Shown in pieces: positions 1-8,243 of a DNA stretch of 64,000 nucleotides. Each line of letters begins with the position of its first letter. The stretch's first letter is position 1. The notes under the pieces were generated by a model that saw nothing but the letters and a program-made list of their open reading frames with translations, did not search any database and was not told where the DNA came from. Both the position numbers and the translations under genes were made by a program. The stretch is from contig NZ_CP051630.1 in the NCBI RefSeq assembly GCF_012848855.1, positions 537,501 to 601,500 of the forward strand, given 5' to 3'. The DNA comes from Pyruvatibacter mobilis (GTDB lineage: Bacteria; Pseudomonadota; Alphaproteobacteria; CGMCC-115125).

Positions 1-195
1 TTTCGGCCAGGTCGGCGCGGTCCAGCCCTTGGCGCCCATGGCATCGAGCCACTTCTTGCTGTCGGGATTCTTGAACTTGGCGTTGCGGCCGCCCCAGACC
101 ACTTCATCCTCCGGCATCGGTGTGCGCATGGAGGGGGGGCAGTTTTCTTCAAGCCAGGCTTGAACGTCTTTGCGGAAGGCTTCGAGATCGGCCAT
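1..195 (-). CDS. acyl-CoA dehydrogenase, N-terminal part (runs off the window)
   Basis: Only the first 65 codons are present; the gene continues beyond base 1. Translation from the ATG at 195 gives a hydrophilic helix (MADLEAFRKDVQAWLEEN) followed by a KNPDSKKWLDAMGAKGWTAPTWPK-type segment. This is the usual opening of bacterial acyl-CoA dehydrogenases, flavoenzymes that form the alpha-beta double bond in fatty acyl-CoA oxidation. A GGGAGACACCAA stretch just before the ATG is a plausible ribosome site. It lies downstream of an acyl-CoA synthetase gene on the same strand, which suits fatty-acid catabolism. The FAD site and catalytic base are outside the window, so substrate class cannot be judged. 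Confidence 0.75.
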   Translation of the reverse strand, partial: MADLEAFRKDVQAWLEENCPPSMRTPMPEDEVVWGGRNAKFKNPDSKKWLDAMGAKGWTAPTWPK

Positions 196-324
196 TTGGT
201 GTCTCCCTGACAGCTTCAGGTGAATTTTTCGATTTTCTGGCCGAGAATATAAAGGCTGAGGGAGACATGGCGAGTCTTGAATCGGGCACGCCGATTTGCC
301 TAGGCGCAGAACGCAAGGTCCGCC

Positions 325-1401
325 TCAGAAACGCTGCGGCGGGCGGCCGAAGCGGTCCCCGTCGCGCGGGCCGCCGGGGCGGGCAGGCCTGTTTCCGTCC
401 CGGTTTCCGTCCACCCGCCCCCCGGCGCGCGCGGGGCGCATGGCGCTGAAACTCTCGGACGGTGTGCCTGCGAAGCAGCGGGGAATGACCGGCCAGTCAC
501 GGGTGAGGAAATAGGCGTAGGTGCCTTCGGGGTGGTCTGGCGTGACGGTGAAGGTGCCGTTGCACTCATCCAGCGTGCCCTGGCCTTCGACATAGGTGTA
601 GTCGGCCACAAAGGTGCCGTCGTAATAGCCGCCGGGCGTGGGGGCGTCTGCAAAGCGGCCGCGGGCCTCCACCGGCTCGCGACGGCCCTGCTTGAGGCGG
701 TAGCCGGAGCTGTGCTCGATGATGGGCGAGGCGGGGTCCGCGCCGTCGAGATGGCCATACAGGGCATAGATGGGAAAGCCGTCCGCCGCCCAGCCGATGA
801 GAGGGGAGTGGGTGTCCCGCGAGACGCCGAGCTGCGCCATCAGCCCTTCGGGCAGGCCATGATAATGATAGGCGCCGCTGGGCTGGACATGGGCATTGTT
901 GGCGTCAAGCCCGAGGGGCACGGCGCCGGACAGCGGTTCATACTGCCAGGGGCCTGGGCGGCCCTGATACCACTCTGCGGCCCCGGGATCGAACACCACA
1001 CCGTTGAGCGCGATGCCGAAGGGGTAACCGCGCGCCGGGGTGGTGCGGCCTGCCTTCTGCGGGGTCGCATCAAGCGTGATCCGGTAATTCTGTACGCGGA
1101 TTGAATGCGGGTTGCCGCTGTTGGGGAAGCGGCCGACCGCATGGCCGGGCATGCCGCTGGCGATGATGATCCGCTGATCCCCTTCCACGGTCGCCGTGAC
1201 GCTTTGCGTGCCGGGAGCCTGGCTGGTGGCGGGCAGCCGGTCCGGTGTGCCGTCTGACTGGAGGGTGGTGTGGGCGCGGCTGCGCGGGCCCATCTGGGCG
1301 GCAGCGGTCGCGGCCATGCCGATGGCGAGAATGACTGCGATGGCGGGCATCACCCCGGCGCGGGCTGTGGTGCTGAGCGAGCGATAGGGTACATGGCGCA
1401 T
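325..1401 (-). CDS. YHYH domain protein, secreted
   Basis: A 358-residue exported protein. Residues 1-35 form a signal peptide with a hydrophobic core (AVILAIGMAATAAA) and probable cleavage after AAAQ. The centre carries the eponymous YHYH tetrapeptide at residues 178-181 in the context PSGAYHYHGLPEG, followed by GWAADGFPIYALYGH, the hallmark of the YHYH family. Members are periplasmic or extracellular and of unknown function; the clustered histidines suggest metal binding, which is inference. The last 30 residues are rich in Arg, Gly and Pro and look disordered. It is followed on the same strand by the acyl-CoA dehydrogenase start at 195 after a 129-base gap, so it may not be co-transcribed. 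Confidence 0.8.
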   Translation of the reverse strand: MRHVPYRSLSTTARAGVMPAIAVILAIGMAATAAAQMGPRSRAHTTLQSDGTPDRLPATSQAPGTQSVTATVEGDQRIIIASGMPGHAVGRFPNSGNPHSIRVQNYRITLDATPQKAGRTTPARGYPFGIALNGVVFDPGAAEWYQGRPGPWQYEPLSGAVPLGLDANNAHVQPSGAYHYHGLPEGLMAQLGVSRDTHSPLIGWAADGFPIYALYGHLDGADPASPIIEHSSGYRLKQGRREPVEARGRFADAPTPGGYYDGTFVADYTYVEGQGTLDECNGTFTVTPDHPEGTYAYFLTRDWPVIPRCFAGTPSESFSAMRPARAGGRVDGNRDGNRPARPGGPRDGDRFGRPPQRF

Positions 1402-1477
1402 GGTGGGCGCTCCACGAGATTGCTGTCCTATTGCCCTTGAACGGTGCCAGGGGCGTTGATCCGTCGCGGGGACCAGT

Positions 1478-2317
1478 CTAGCCGAAGACGAGCAGGCCGA
1501 TACCGCCTGTGACGCAGGCTGCGGCGACGATGCGGCGGCCGGCGAAGGGCTCCTTCATCAGTAGTGTCCCCGCAAGAGCTGCGAAAATGGCACTCGTCTC
1601 TCGGGTTGCGGTGACGGTGGCGAGCGGCAGCAGGGTCATGGCCCATAAGACGATGGCATAGGAGACGGTGCTGCCGATGCCAAGAACGAACCCCCGCTGG
1701 GCGGCGGGGCTTGGCAGATAGGCAACCACATGGGTGCGGCGGCGGTAGACAGCAAAGGCGATGAAGGGTGCGCAGGTGAGCAGTTCAAGCCAGGCGGCAT
1801 AGCCGATGATGGTGCCTGCCTCGCGGACGCCGATGCCGCCCAGCAGCGAATAGGATGCAATCGACAGCCCGGTCAGCAGGGCAAAGCCAATGGCGTGAAG
1901 GTTCTGCCGGAAGGCACCAGTCCCGGCGATGATGATACCCAGCGAAATGACCACGACGCCTATTAGGCCAAGGGGGGTGGGCGTTTCGCCAAGTGCGAGG
2001 TAGGCGGACAAAGCGACCAGCAAGGGCGCGGAGCCGCGGGCGATGGGGTAGACCTGGCTCAGATCACCGCGCTGATAGGACGAGATAAGGCAGCCGAAAT
2101 AGACCATATGCGCGATGGCGCTGGCGATGAGTGGCGGCCATGCGGCTGGGGCGGGCAGCGGGGCAAAGGGGATGACCACCAGGGCAAACACCAGCCCGAA
2201 GCTGCGCATGGCGGCCATGTCCAGCACCCGGTCGGAGCCAGCCTTCAGCGCCGCATTCCACGAAGCGTGGACGATGGCGGTTACAAGCAGGATTGAAATG
2301 ATGGCAGCGTCGCTCAT
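1478..2317 (-). CDS. EamA/DMT-family transporter
   Basis: A 279-residue polytopic membrane protein with about ten hydrophobic segments in two similar halves, typical of the EamA (drug/metabolite) transporter superfamily. The N-terminus (SDAAIISILLVTAIVHASWNAALKA) has the conserved H-A-x-W-N feature of first EamA helices. The second half ends with a glycine-rich helix (VTGGIGLLVFG). Substrates in this family range from amino acids to nucleotides and cannot be predicted from sequence. It is flanked on the same strand by the D-2-hydroxyacid dehydrogenase (102-base gap) and the YHYH gene (76-base gap). Start chosen at the ATG that gives a complete first helix. Confidence 0.85.
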   Translation of the reverse strand: MSDAAIISILLVTAIVHASWNAALKAGSDRVLDMAAMRSFGLVFALVVIPFAPLPAPAAWPPLIASAIAHMVYFGCLISSYQRGDLSQVYPIARGSAPLLVALSAYLALGETPTPLGLIGVVVISLGIIIAGTGAFRQNLHAIGFALLTGLSIASYSLLGGIGVREAGTIIGYAAWLELLTCAPFIAFAVYRRRTHVVAYLPSPAAQRGFVLGIGSTVSYAIVLWAMTLLPLATVTATRETSAIFAALAGTLLMKEPFAGRRIVAAACVTGGIGLLVFG

Positions 2318-2419
2318 GGCAGGCGGACGCTACACTGCCCGCGGCGGCTGCACCATGAGGCGATTGCGCAAACTGCGTGGCTGAATGGGCCTACAACCCG
2401 GCGACCTCAGGCGGTAGCG

Positions 2420-3505
2420 TCATGCCGCGGCGTCCGCCCCTTTCACCATGACCCGGTCCGGCTGCTCGCCCCGGGCGTAGCGGTCGAGATTGGCGGCGAT
2501 GGAGATCATGCGCCGATCGTCGGCTTCGTGGGAATGGGCCGAGCAATGGGGGGTAACGATGACGTTGTCGAGCTCAAGGAAGGGGAAATGCGCCGGGGAC
2601 GGATCATCGGGCTTTTCCCCCGGCGGCAGGCCACGGGCGGGGTAGAGATACCAGGTATCGATGACGGCGCCGGCGATGTCGCGGGACTTGAGGGCGGTGT
2701 AGAACGCCTCTTCCTGCACCACTTCGCCACGGGCGATGTTGATGAGGACGGCGGTATCCTTCATGGCGGCGAACTGCTCGGGGCCGATCAGGCCGCGGGT
2801 CGCGTCGTTGAGGTCGCAGGCGAGCACGACGAAATCGCTGTCACGCAACAGCGTGTCGAGGGCGTTGGGGTCGTCGGCACTGGCACCGAGCCAGTCGAGT
2901 TCCGGCGGGCAGGGAGCCTTGGAGCGCTTGAGGCCCATGGTCCGCATGCTGAAGGCCCTGGCGCGCTTTGCGATCTCGATGCCAATGCCGCCATAGCCGA
3001 CGATGCCGACGGTCTTCTTCCAGATTTCACCATGGTACGCGATGGGTGCCTTGGAGGAGCCTGAATAGGTCCAGCTTCCAGTGCGGAAGTCCGCGTCCAT
3101 CACGCGCAGGCGGATCTGCCATTCCAGCATGGCGGCCAGGGTGTATTCGGCCATGGTGACTTCATGGCCGCTGCACCCGGCGGCGATGGCGCGTGCGGGC
3201 AGAAGCTCAGGCGTCAGCCAGTCGGTGCCGGCGAAGGGGATTTGCAGGAGGCGCAGGCGGGGGCTGGCCTTGAGGCCCGCGAAGAACGCGCCGACAAACA
3301 GCGTGTCAACGCCGGGCACGACGGCGTCTGCCTCCGCCAGCAGGGAGACGAGCGCGTCGTCGCCGTCTCCGGTCATCCAGCTTCGGATGTCCCAGTCGGT
3401 TGAGAGGTGCTGCTCGATGGCCGCGCGGCCCTCACCGGCGATGGCACCGGTGAGGGCGAGGACGGGTTTTGCTTTAGGAGGCAACGCCCAGCTCCTGCTT
3501 GGCAA
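2420..3505 (-). CDS. D-2-hydroxyacid dehydrogenase family protein
   Basis: NAD(P)-dependent oxidoreductase of 361 residues. The Rossmann nucleotide loop GYGGIG is at about 170-175. Further on come the INIARGEVV segment with the substrate-binding Arg and the VTPHCSAHS segment with the catalytic His, in the family's order. Enzymes of this family reduce 2-keto acids or oxidise D-2-hydroxy acids in the cytosol (glyoxylate/hydroxypyruvate, phosphoglycerate, phosphonate or formate substrates). The substrate is not evident here. The start at 3505 overlaps the 3' end of the acyl-CoA synthetase gene by 32 bases, implying one transcript and possible coupling. A start further in cannot be excluded because the first 12 residues are not conserved-looking. 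Confidence 0.85.
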   Translation of the reverse strand: MPSRSWALPPKAKPVLALTGAIAGEGRAAIEQHLSTDWDIRSWMTGDGDDALVSLLAEADAVVPGVDTLFVGAFFAGLKASPRLRLLQIPFAGTDWLTPELLPARAIAAGCSGHEVTMAEYTLAAMLEWQIRLRVMDADFRTGSWTYSGSSKAPIAYHGEIWKKTVGIVGYGGIGIEIAKRARAFSMRTMGLKRSKAPCPPELDWLGASADDPNALDTLLRDSDFVVLACDLNDATRGLIGPEQFAAMKDTAVLINIARGEVVQEEAFYTALKSRDIAGAVIDTWYLYPARGLPPGEKPDDPSPAHFPFLELDNVIVTPHCSAHSHEADDRRMISIAANLDRYARGEQPDRVMVKGADAAA

Positions 3506-5102
3506 AGGAGGTGGCGCCCTTGTAATCCGCCTTGCCGTTGGGCGCGCGGAAGGCGTTGGCTGCCACCAGCACGCGCTTGGGGGCCTTGTAATGGGCCAGA
3601 TGGTCCTTCACATGGGCGATGAGGCTGGCTTCGTCCGGGGACTGACCATCCGCGACCTTGATGATGCCGGTGATGGCCTGGCCCCATTTCTCGTCGGGCA
3701 GGCCGACAACAAGCGCGTCTTCCACGGCCGGGTGGGTCTTCAGCGCTTCCTCGACTTCTTCCGGATAGGCCTTCTCGCCGCCGGTATTGATGCAGACGGA
3801 GCCGCGGCCCAGCAGGGTCAGCGTTCCGTCCTCTTCCACGGTGCAGAAGTCACCGGGGATCGAGTAGCGGACACCGTTGATGGTGCGGAAGGTCTTGGCG
3901 GTCTTCTCCTCGTCCTTGTAGTAGCCGAGCGGGATCGGCTGGGCCACGGCGATGACGCCGGACTTGCCGGAGCCGGGGGCCACTTCCTGGTCGTTTTCGT
4001 CAAACACCTTGCAGCGGGCACCGATCTGGAACTTGGCGGTCTTGATCTCGCCGCCGGCGGCGAAGATCGACGAGCCGAAGCCGAGACCTTCGGACGAGCC
4101 GAAGCTGTCCAGCAGCATGGCCTCGGGCATGTGCTTGATCAGTTCACGCTTCACTTCCAGCGACCACATGACGCCGGAGGAGATGATGCTGACCAGCGAG
4201 GACAGGTCGCAGTGGCCCGGCTTTTCCTCGAGCGCCCGCAGCATGGGCTTGGCGAAGGTGTCGCCGACAATGGCGATCTGCTCAACCTTGTGGTCGTTCA
4301 CCGCCTGCCAGATGGCGTGCGGGTCGAGATGCTCGTTGTCGAGGGTGACGATGCAGCCGCCATTCATCATGTTGCCGATGGCCGTGAACAGACCCGTGCC
4401 GTGCATCATCGGGCAGGCGGGGATCATCGGGCTGGCGCCGCCGGTTTCCTTGATGGCGGCCTGCACCTCCTCCAGCGTTTCCGGCACCGGGCCAAGGGCG
4501 CGCAAGGCGGCGAGCTGGGCTTCGCGCAGATCATCCGCCGGCCACATCACGCCCTTGGGCATGCCGGTGGTGCCGCCGGTATAGAGGAACAGGAGGTCGT
4601 CGCCCGAGCGCTCAATGCCGAGGTCGCCGCCATTGCCGATTGCCGTGAGGTCTTCATAGCGATCGGCGAAATCGTTCTTCGGGGTGCCGGAGGTGACTTC
4701 GAGGAAGGTGCCGACCTTGCCGAGGCGCGGCTTCAGTTCGGCGATGTTGGCGGCGAATTCGTCGCCATAGACGATGGTCTGGGCGTCGGAATTGTCGAAG
4801 ATGTAGTGCAGCTCGTCGGGCTGGTAGCGGTAGTTGACGTTGACGTGGGTGAGGCGCGCCTTGAAGCAGGCGGCCAGCATCTCCGCATATTCGGAGCGGT
4901 TGCGCATGTAGAACGCCACCTTGTCGCCGGGCTTGGCGCCGCGCTCCAGCAGCTGGCGGGCCAGGTTGTTGGTGCGGGCAGTGAACTCGCTCCATGTCTT
5001 GATGTCCGCCGTGCCGTCCTTGGCAATGTGGATGAGGGCGGGCTTGTCAGCCGGCAGCGCCGGCGCGATGGCATCCAGGATGTCGCCGAAATTCCAGGCC
5101 AT
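3474..5102 (-). CDS. acyl-CoA synthetase (AMP-forming, ANL superfamily)
   Basis: A 542-residue adenylate-forming ligase that activates a carboxylic acid with ATP and CoA. The phosphate-binding loop LFLYTGGTTGMPKGV is at about 172-185. The adenine-site region DSFGSSEGLGFGSS, the hinge region and the TGGEKAYPEEVEEAL motif near the C-terminus are all intact, and the length fits FadD-like medium/long-chain synthetases. First gene of a minus-strand group that includes the hydroxyacid dehydrogenase, and lies 3.3 kb upstream of an acyl-CoA dehydrogenase. The substrate could be a fatty acid, terpenoid acid or aromatic acid; the neighbours favour a fatty acid. Start ATG at 5102 is preceded by GGGAGACGACA. 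Confidence 0.92.
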   Translation of the reverse strand: MAWNFGDILDAIAPALPADKPALIHIAKDGTADIKTWSEFTARTNNLARQLLERGAKPGDKVAFYMRNRSEYAEMLAACFKARLTHVNVNYRYQPDELHYIFDNSDAQTIVYGDEFAANIAELKPRLGKVGTFLEVTSGTPKNDFADRYEDLTAIGNGGDLGIERSGDDLLFLYTGGTTGMPKGVMWPADDLREAQLAALRALGPVPETLEEVQAAIKETGGASPMIPACPMMHGTGLFTAIGNMMNGGCIVTLDNEHLDPHAIWQAVNDHKVEQIAIVGDTFAKPMLRALEEKPGHCDLSSLVSIISSGVMWSLEVKRELIKHMPEAMLLDSFGSSEGLGFGSSIFAAGGEIKTAKFQIGARCKVFDENDQEVAPGSGKSGVIAVAQPIPLGYYKDEEKTAKTFRTINGVRYSIPGDFCTVEEDGTLTLLGRGSVCINTGGEKAYPEEVEEALKTHPAVEDALVVGLPDEKWGQAITGIIKVADGQSPDEASLIAHVKDHLAHYKAPKRVLVAANAFRAPNGKADYKGATSFAKQELGVAS

Positions 5103-5277
5103 TGTCGTCTCCCTGACTATGTCGCTCCCGCACGGAACCGGGACCTGGTTTGGCCGGTCTCCTTTGTCCGTTTGGGGAGTTCTGTTTTTTCAGGCGCTAC
5201 TATACAGCCGGAATCCGCGGCGTCATCACCATGCTTTGCGCGATGCTCTGCGGCCTGCTCTGCGGGGGGCGGAGGGG

Positions 5278-6300
5278 CTAGCAGATTGCGCGGGCCTGGG
5301 CGGCGGGCACGAGCGTGATCTCGGCGGAGAGGACAGCCAGGGCGTCCGCGCCGCTTTCATCCGGACAGGATTCCGGAATGACTGAGAAGGCAAGGCCGTC
5401 AGCGGAGGCCGGGGTGATCCGGTTCGCGGGTGCATCATCCTCGCGCTGCTGCCAGGAGCCCGTGGCGAGGCGGGCGACGGCATCGCGGAAGGCGCCGTCG
5501 AAGCGGATCGCGGTGTTGGGGAACATGCGCGGGTGCCACGGGTCGCCGACCTTGTGGACGATGCCGTTCAGCTCCGTGGTGTTGAGGGCGACGATGTGGC
5601 GCTCGCCGCCGAGCAGCAGCACCAGCGGCCCGCCGGACCAGCCGGGGATCATGTCGCAATCATGGTTGAACTCGCCGGGGGAGAAATAGCCGTGGTGCCA
5701 GTGGCGCTTGGGCACGGGGCCGCAGCGCTCGGAAATCATCATGCGCGGGCGTTCGCCGTTCTTGCCGATGAGCACATAGCGGCCGCCGGCGCGGGTGACG
5801 GGGGCAAGGTCCTGCGGGGTGAGCGTGCGGAGCGGCAGGGCGCCGAACTCGGTGGACGGGGTGCCGGCAATGGCGGCGACGGCCCAGTCATGGTGCCAGG
5901 CCTTGCCCGGCTCCAGGGTGCCCAGGGCAATGTGGACGACATCACGGGCCTCGCTGTCGAGACCGCCCGGCAGGAAGGCGCAGCGGGCCTCCATTGAATT
6001 ATGCCGCCCCCGGAATGCGTGTGCGACGGTCACCACGAGATCGTAGTCGCGGTTTTCGGGGAGGCGGGGATGCTGGATGAGGGTGCCGATGGGGCGGCGG
6101 GACGATCCGTCGCAGACAATCTGGCCCACGGCGGCGAAACCGTCTTCGGCGGTCAGGGGGCGCCGGTCGTCCTTATCGAACACATTCGCCGCGAGGGGCA
6201 GGGGGGCAGCCGCTGTCAGGGCCAGGGCGCAGGCCGCCTTCCGGCAAAGACCATGTCTTGCTGAAAAGAAGGAACTCAGCGTGCTGAGTATTGCCGCCAA
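5278..6300 (-). CDS. secreted trypsin-like serine peptidase (S1 fold)
   Basis: A 340-residue protein with an N-terminal signal sequence (hydrophobic KAACALALTAAAPLPLAANV, residues 21-40). A chymotrypsin-like triad can be placed: His94 in TVAHAF, Asp138 in HDWAVAAI and Ser222 in IPGWSGGPLVLL. The residue before the nucleophile is Trp instead of the usual Asp or Asn, which may alter the oxyanion or activation pocket. Several cysteines (63, 107, 193, 215) could form disulfides, consistent with periplasmic or extracellular location. It stands alone; the acyl-CoA synthetase start is 175 bases beyond its stop. Substrate and biological role are unknown. Confidence 0.8.
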   Translation of the reverse strand: MAAILSTLSSFFSARHGLCRKAACALALTAAAPLPLAANVFDKDDRRPLTAEDGFAAVGQIVCDGSSRRPIGTLIQHPRLPENRDYDLVVTVAHAFRGRHNSMEARCAFLPGGLDSEARDVVHIALGTLEPGKAWHHDWAVAAIAGTPSTEFGALPLRTLTPQDLAPVTRAGGRYVLIGKNGERPRMMISERCGPVPKRHWHHGYFSPGEFNHDCDMIPGWSGGPLVLLLGGERHIVALNTTELNGIVHKVGDPWHPRMFPNTAIRFDGAFRDAVARLATGSWQQREDDAPANRITPASADGLAFSVIPESCPDESGADALAVLSAEITLVPAAQARAIC

Positions 6301-6412
6301 TTACCACCTCCGCCGAACCCTGACACCTTGATAAGACAGGCAGACGGGAAAAGTCTGTCACGGAGCCCGGTGTGGCGCAAGAATGGTTGGGGGTTTGATT
6401 TGTTTCAAGTAT

Positions 6413-6631
6413 TCACGATCCGATGATCTTCTTCTTTTCTGCTGCCGCTGCTTCCAGAGACTCGATGTGCGACATCAAACTCGAAAACTCTTCATCACCA
6501 AAAACATGCTGAATGGTTGCGAGTTTAATGCACAGGTCTTGAATGCTTTTTTCAAAAGCTGCAAAATTCTTCAGAAGAGTTTTATCGATAGACTTTTTTG
6601 TCTCGTCGCTCTGACCCTTGTTCGCGTTCAT
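6413..6631 (-). CDS. small hypothetical protein, low-GC ORF
   Basis: A 72-residue hydrophilic, mostly helical protein (MNANKGQSDETKKSIDKTLL at its start, SLEAAAAEKKKIIG near its end). It has no motif or membrane segment that I recognise. Third codon positions are AT-rich, very unlike the surrounding genes, and the whole patch 6300-6960 is low in GC, suggesting acquired DNA. Start chosen at the ATG at 6631. A GTG at 6643 in the same frame would add four residues, and neither has a well-spaced ribosome site, so expression is uncertain. The coherent amphipathic composition argues for a real protein. A dense array of palindromes lies upstream at 6718-6928. Confidence 0.45.
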   Translation of the reverse strand: MNANKGQSDETKKSIDKTLLKNFAAFEKSIQDLCIKLATIQHVFGDEEFSSLMSHIESLEAAAAEKKKIIGS

Positions 6632-6717
6632 CCTTACTGACACCCTGACTGTTTGGTAGACTTACTTACTGTAAAATCGAATAGATTCTTGTTTTACTTG
6701 GGTTTTGCATAAAGTTT

Positions 6718-6747
6718 GCCGCGGATCACTTTCTGTGACGCCGCGGC
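6718..6747. repeat. strong hairpin upstream of the small low-GC ORF
   Basis: GCCGCGG (6718-6724) pairs with CCGCGGC (6741-6747), and inside it TCAC (6726-6729) pairs with GTGA (6735-6738) around a TTTCT loop. This is an 11-pair stem with a small asymmetric internal loop. No T-tract follows on either strand, so it is more likely a regulatory or RNA structure than a terminator. Confidence 0.6.
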
Positions 6748-6844
6748 TGGCTTGTTCATCGCAGTTTGACTGTGCTTTTGAAGCTAGGCGAAATCCGTGT
6801 GCAGATCAATTCGCAACCTTAGTGCGGTTTGGTCCACGAGTCAT

Positions 6845-6928
6845 GCAACCCATGGTTAACGGTTGCGCAAGTCCGGACCTGTTCAAAATGAACAGCGGAT
6901 AAATCCGCACAATATTGCGGAATATTCC
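6845..6928. promoter_or_regulatory. cluster of five consecutive dyad symmetries
   Basis: Read directly: GCAACC-N10-GGTTGC (6845-6866), GTCCGGAC (6871-6878), CTGTTC-N5-GAACAG (6879-6895), GCGGAT-AA-ATCCGC (6895-6908) and GGAATATTCC (6919-6928). Every arm is a perfect match. The first dyad encloses ATGGTTAA (TTAACCAT on the other strand), which resembles a CtrA half-site. The function is not known; operator array, recombination site or protein-binding locus are all possible. Confidence 0.55.
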
Positions 6929-7014
6929 CGTGTAAAAATTCCAAGACAAATCAGTGAATCCGCACATGCGGGTCTTGCATGGCAGCCTTGCTGCGCTGTG
7001 GACAGGCGTCCAGC

Positions 7015-7047
7015 AAAAAGGCGGCCGCGAAATGCCGCGGCCGCCTT
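7015..7047 (-). terminator. rho-independent terminator of the diiron gene
   Basis: AAGGCGGCCGCG (7018-7029) and CGCGGCCGCCTT (7036-7047) form a perfect 12-pair stem with a 6-base loop. On the minus strand it is followed by TTTTT, 60 bases past the stop codon at 7107. Confidence 0.9.
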
Positions 7048-7106
7048 GAGGTTTGTCAGGATGCGGACAGGACCGAAGGGCCCGTCCGCAGGTGCGTATG
7101 CGGTGA

Positions 7107-8243
7107 TTACTCTGCGGCTACTGTGGCGCCCGGCGACGTGAACTTGCCGCCATTGATGCCGAGCAGGAACTTGATTCCGTCTTCGGCGATGTCGTCGCCG
7201 ACCATGCGGTCGCCTTCGGCATGCAGTTCCTTGATGTTGACGAAGGTCGCGTAGTTGCTGGCGGTGCGGTCGGTGATGATGCCGGCGTTGAGCAGGGTCT
7301 TGATCAGAACACGGAAGATGTTTTCCTGCTCCTTCATGTCCTCCTGGATGTTCTCATCCGTCATGGCTTCCATGAAGGCGCTCTGCACCCATTCCCAGTC
7401 GAGGCCGAGCTGGTCGTAGATGTGCTTTTTCTGCTCCGGCGAGCCGAGATTGTAGAGCAGGACCTGGAAGACCTCCCACGCCCAGTCCTCGATCTGGTCG
7501 CGCTCGGCGGCGGGCACGTTGGGCACCGTGCGGTCGGCCCAGATCTTGCCGAATTTATGGTGAAAGGCTTCGTCGGTCATGGTGAGCTGCATGAGCTTGA
7601 CCAGCAGCGGATCACGCCCCCAGCGATACATGGAGGCGAAGGCACCCATGGCCAGGCCTTCCACCATCATCTGCATGCCGACGATCTTCTTCCACACCAG
7701 CGGCGAGTTGACGAGCTCGATCAGCAGGTTGCGCAGGGCGGGGCCGCAAGGCACGGGCTTGCCCCAGCGGGCCTTGATGTAGTTGGAGAAGCCGGTGACG
7801 TGGCGGGCTTCCTCACGGGTCTGGTTGGCGGCGTATTCCTGCGCACCCGGGTCCTTGAGGATGTGGCAGAGGGAGGCGGAGAGCGCCAGCGCGCCTGCCT
7901 CGCCGTGGAGGATGGAGGACAGGCTCCACTGGGTGTTGAGGTTCACCAGCTTGATCTTCTGCGCTTCATCCAGCTTGTCGCCGATGGCCGTGCGCAGCTC
8001 GATGCTCTGATCCGGGTCGACCAGATAGTCCTTGTCGAGATCAAACGGCGCGGAGAAGTCGATATAGCGGGTGTCCATCGGGTCCCAGAAATGATCGTGG
8101 GTTGCCGAAATGATCTTGTCGAAGGCGTCCGACCGGCTGCCATAGCTGTCGACTTCGATCATCGCGCCGAAATCGTCCGGCGCCACGGCCTCGTAGGCCG
8201 GATCGACGGTGAAGCTTTTCTGGTCGTTGGTTGGCTGGCTCAT
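7107..8243 (-). CDS. ferritin-like diiron-carboxylate protein (putative oxygenase)
   Basis: A 378-residue soluble helical protein with the full ligand set of a diiron-carboxylate enzyme: Glu115 (HGEAGA), Glu145-xx-His148 (EEARH), Glu195 (VEGLA) and Glu225-xx-His228 (DEAFHH). The spacing fits the ferritin/ribonucleotide-reductase-like fold shared by acyl-ACP desaturases, AurF-type N-oxygenases and related oxidases. The exact reaction cannot be assigned. Start set at the ATG at 8243 because AGGAGG lies 6 bases upstream; the open frame extends further but that part is not protein-like. It is single-gene, ends in a strong terminator, and sits downstream of the HPt-like/receiver operon. Confidence 0.8.
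   Translation of the reverse strand: MSQPTNDQKSFTVDPAYEAVAPDDFGAMIEVDSYGSRSDAFDKIISATHDHFWDPMDTRYIDFSAPFDLDKDYLVDPDQSIELRTAIGDKLDEAQKIKLVNLNTQWSLSSILHGEAGALALSASLCHILKDPGAQEYAANQTREEARHVTGFSNYIKARWGKPVPCGPALRNLLIELVNSPLVWKKIVGMQMMVEGLAMGAFASMYRWGRDPLLVKLMQLTMTDEAFHHKFGKIWADRTVPNVPAAERDQIEDWAWEVFQVLLYNLGSPEQKKHIYDQLGLDWEWVQSAFMEAMTDENIQEDMKEQENIFRVLIKTLLNAGIITDRTASNYATFVNIKELHAEGDRMVGDDIAEDGIKFLLGINGGKFTSPGATVAAE

Larger units (their letters stand above)
6632..7014. other. low-GC intergenic region with many inverted repeats
   Basis: About 380 bases without a convincing gene between the small ORF and the diiron-gene terminator. Base composition is much lower in GC than the flanks. It contains GTAAAA/TTTTAC arms at 6671-6676 and 6692-6697, a long hairpin at 6718-6747, and five successive dyad symmetries between 6845 and 6928. 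Open frames here are short and have no ribosome site. Confidence 0.6.

Noticed and set aside
3081-5318. 745-codon plus-strand frame opposite the acyl-CoA synthetase and hydroxyacid dehydrogenase
   Set aside because: It is antisense to two well-supported genes. Long antisense frames are expected in GC-rich coding DNA, and its sequence has no domain.
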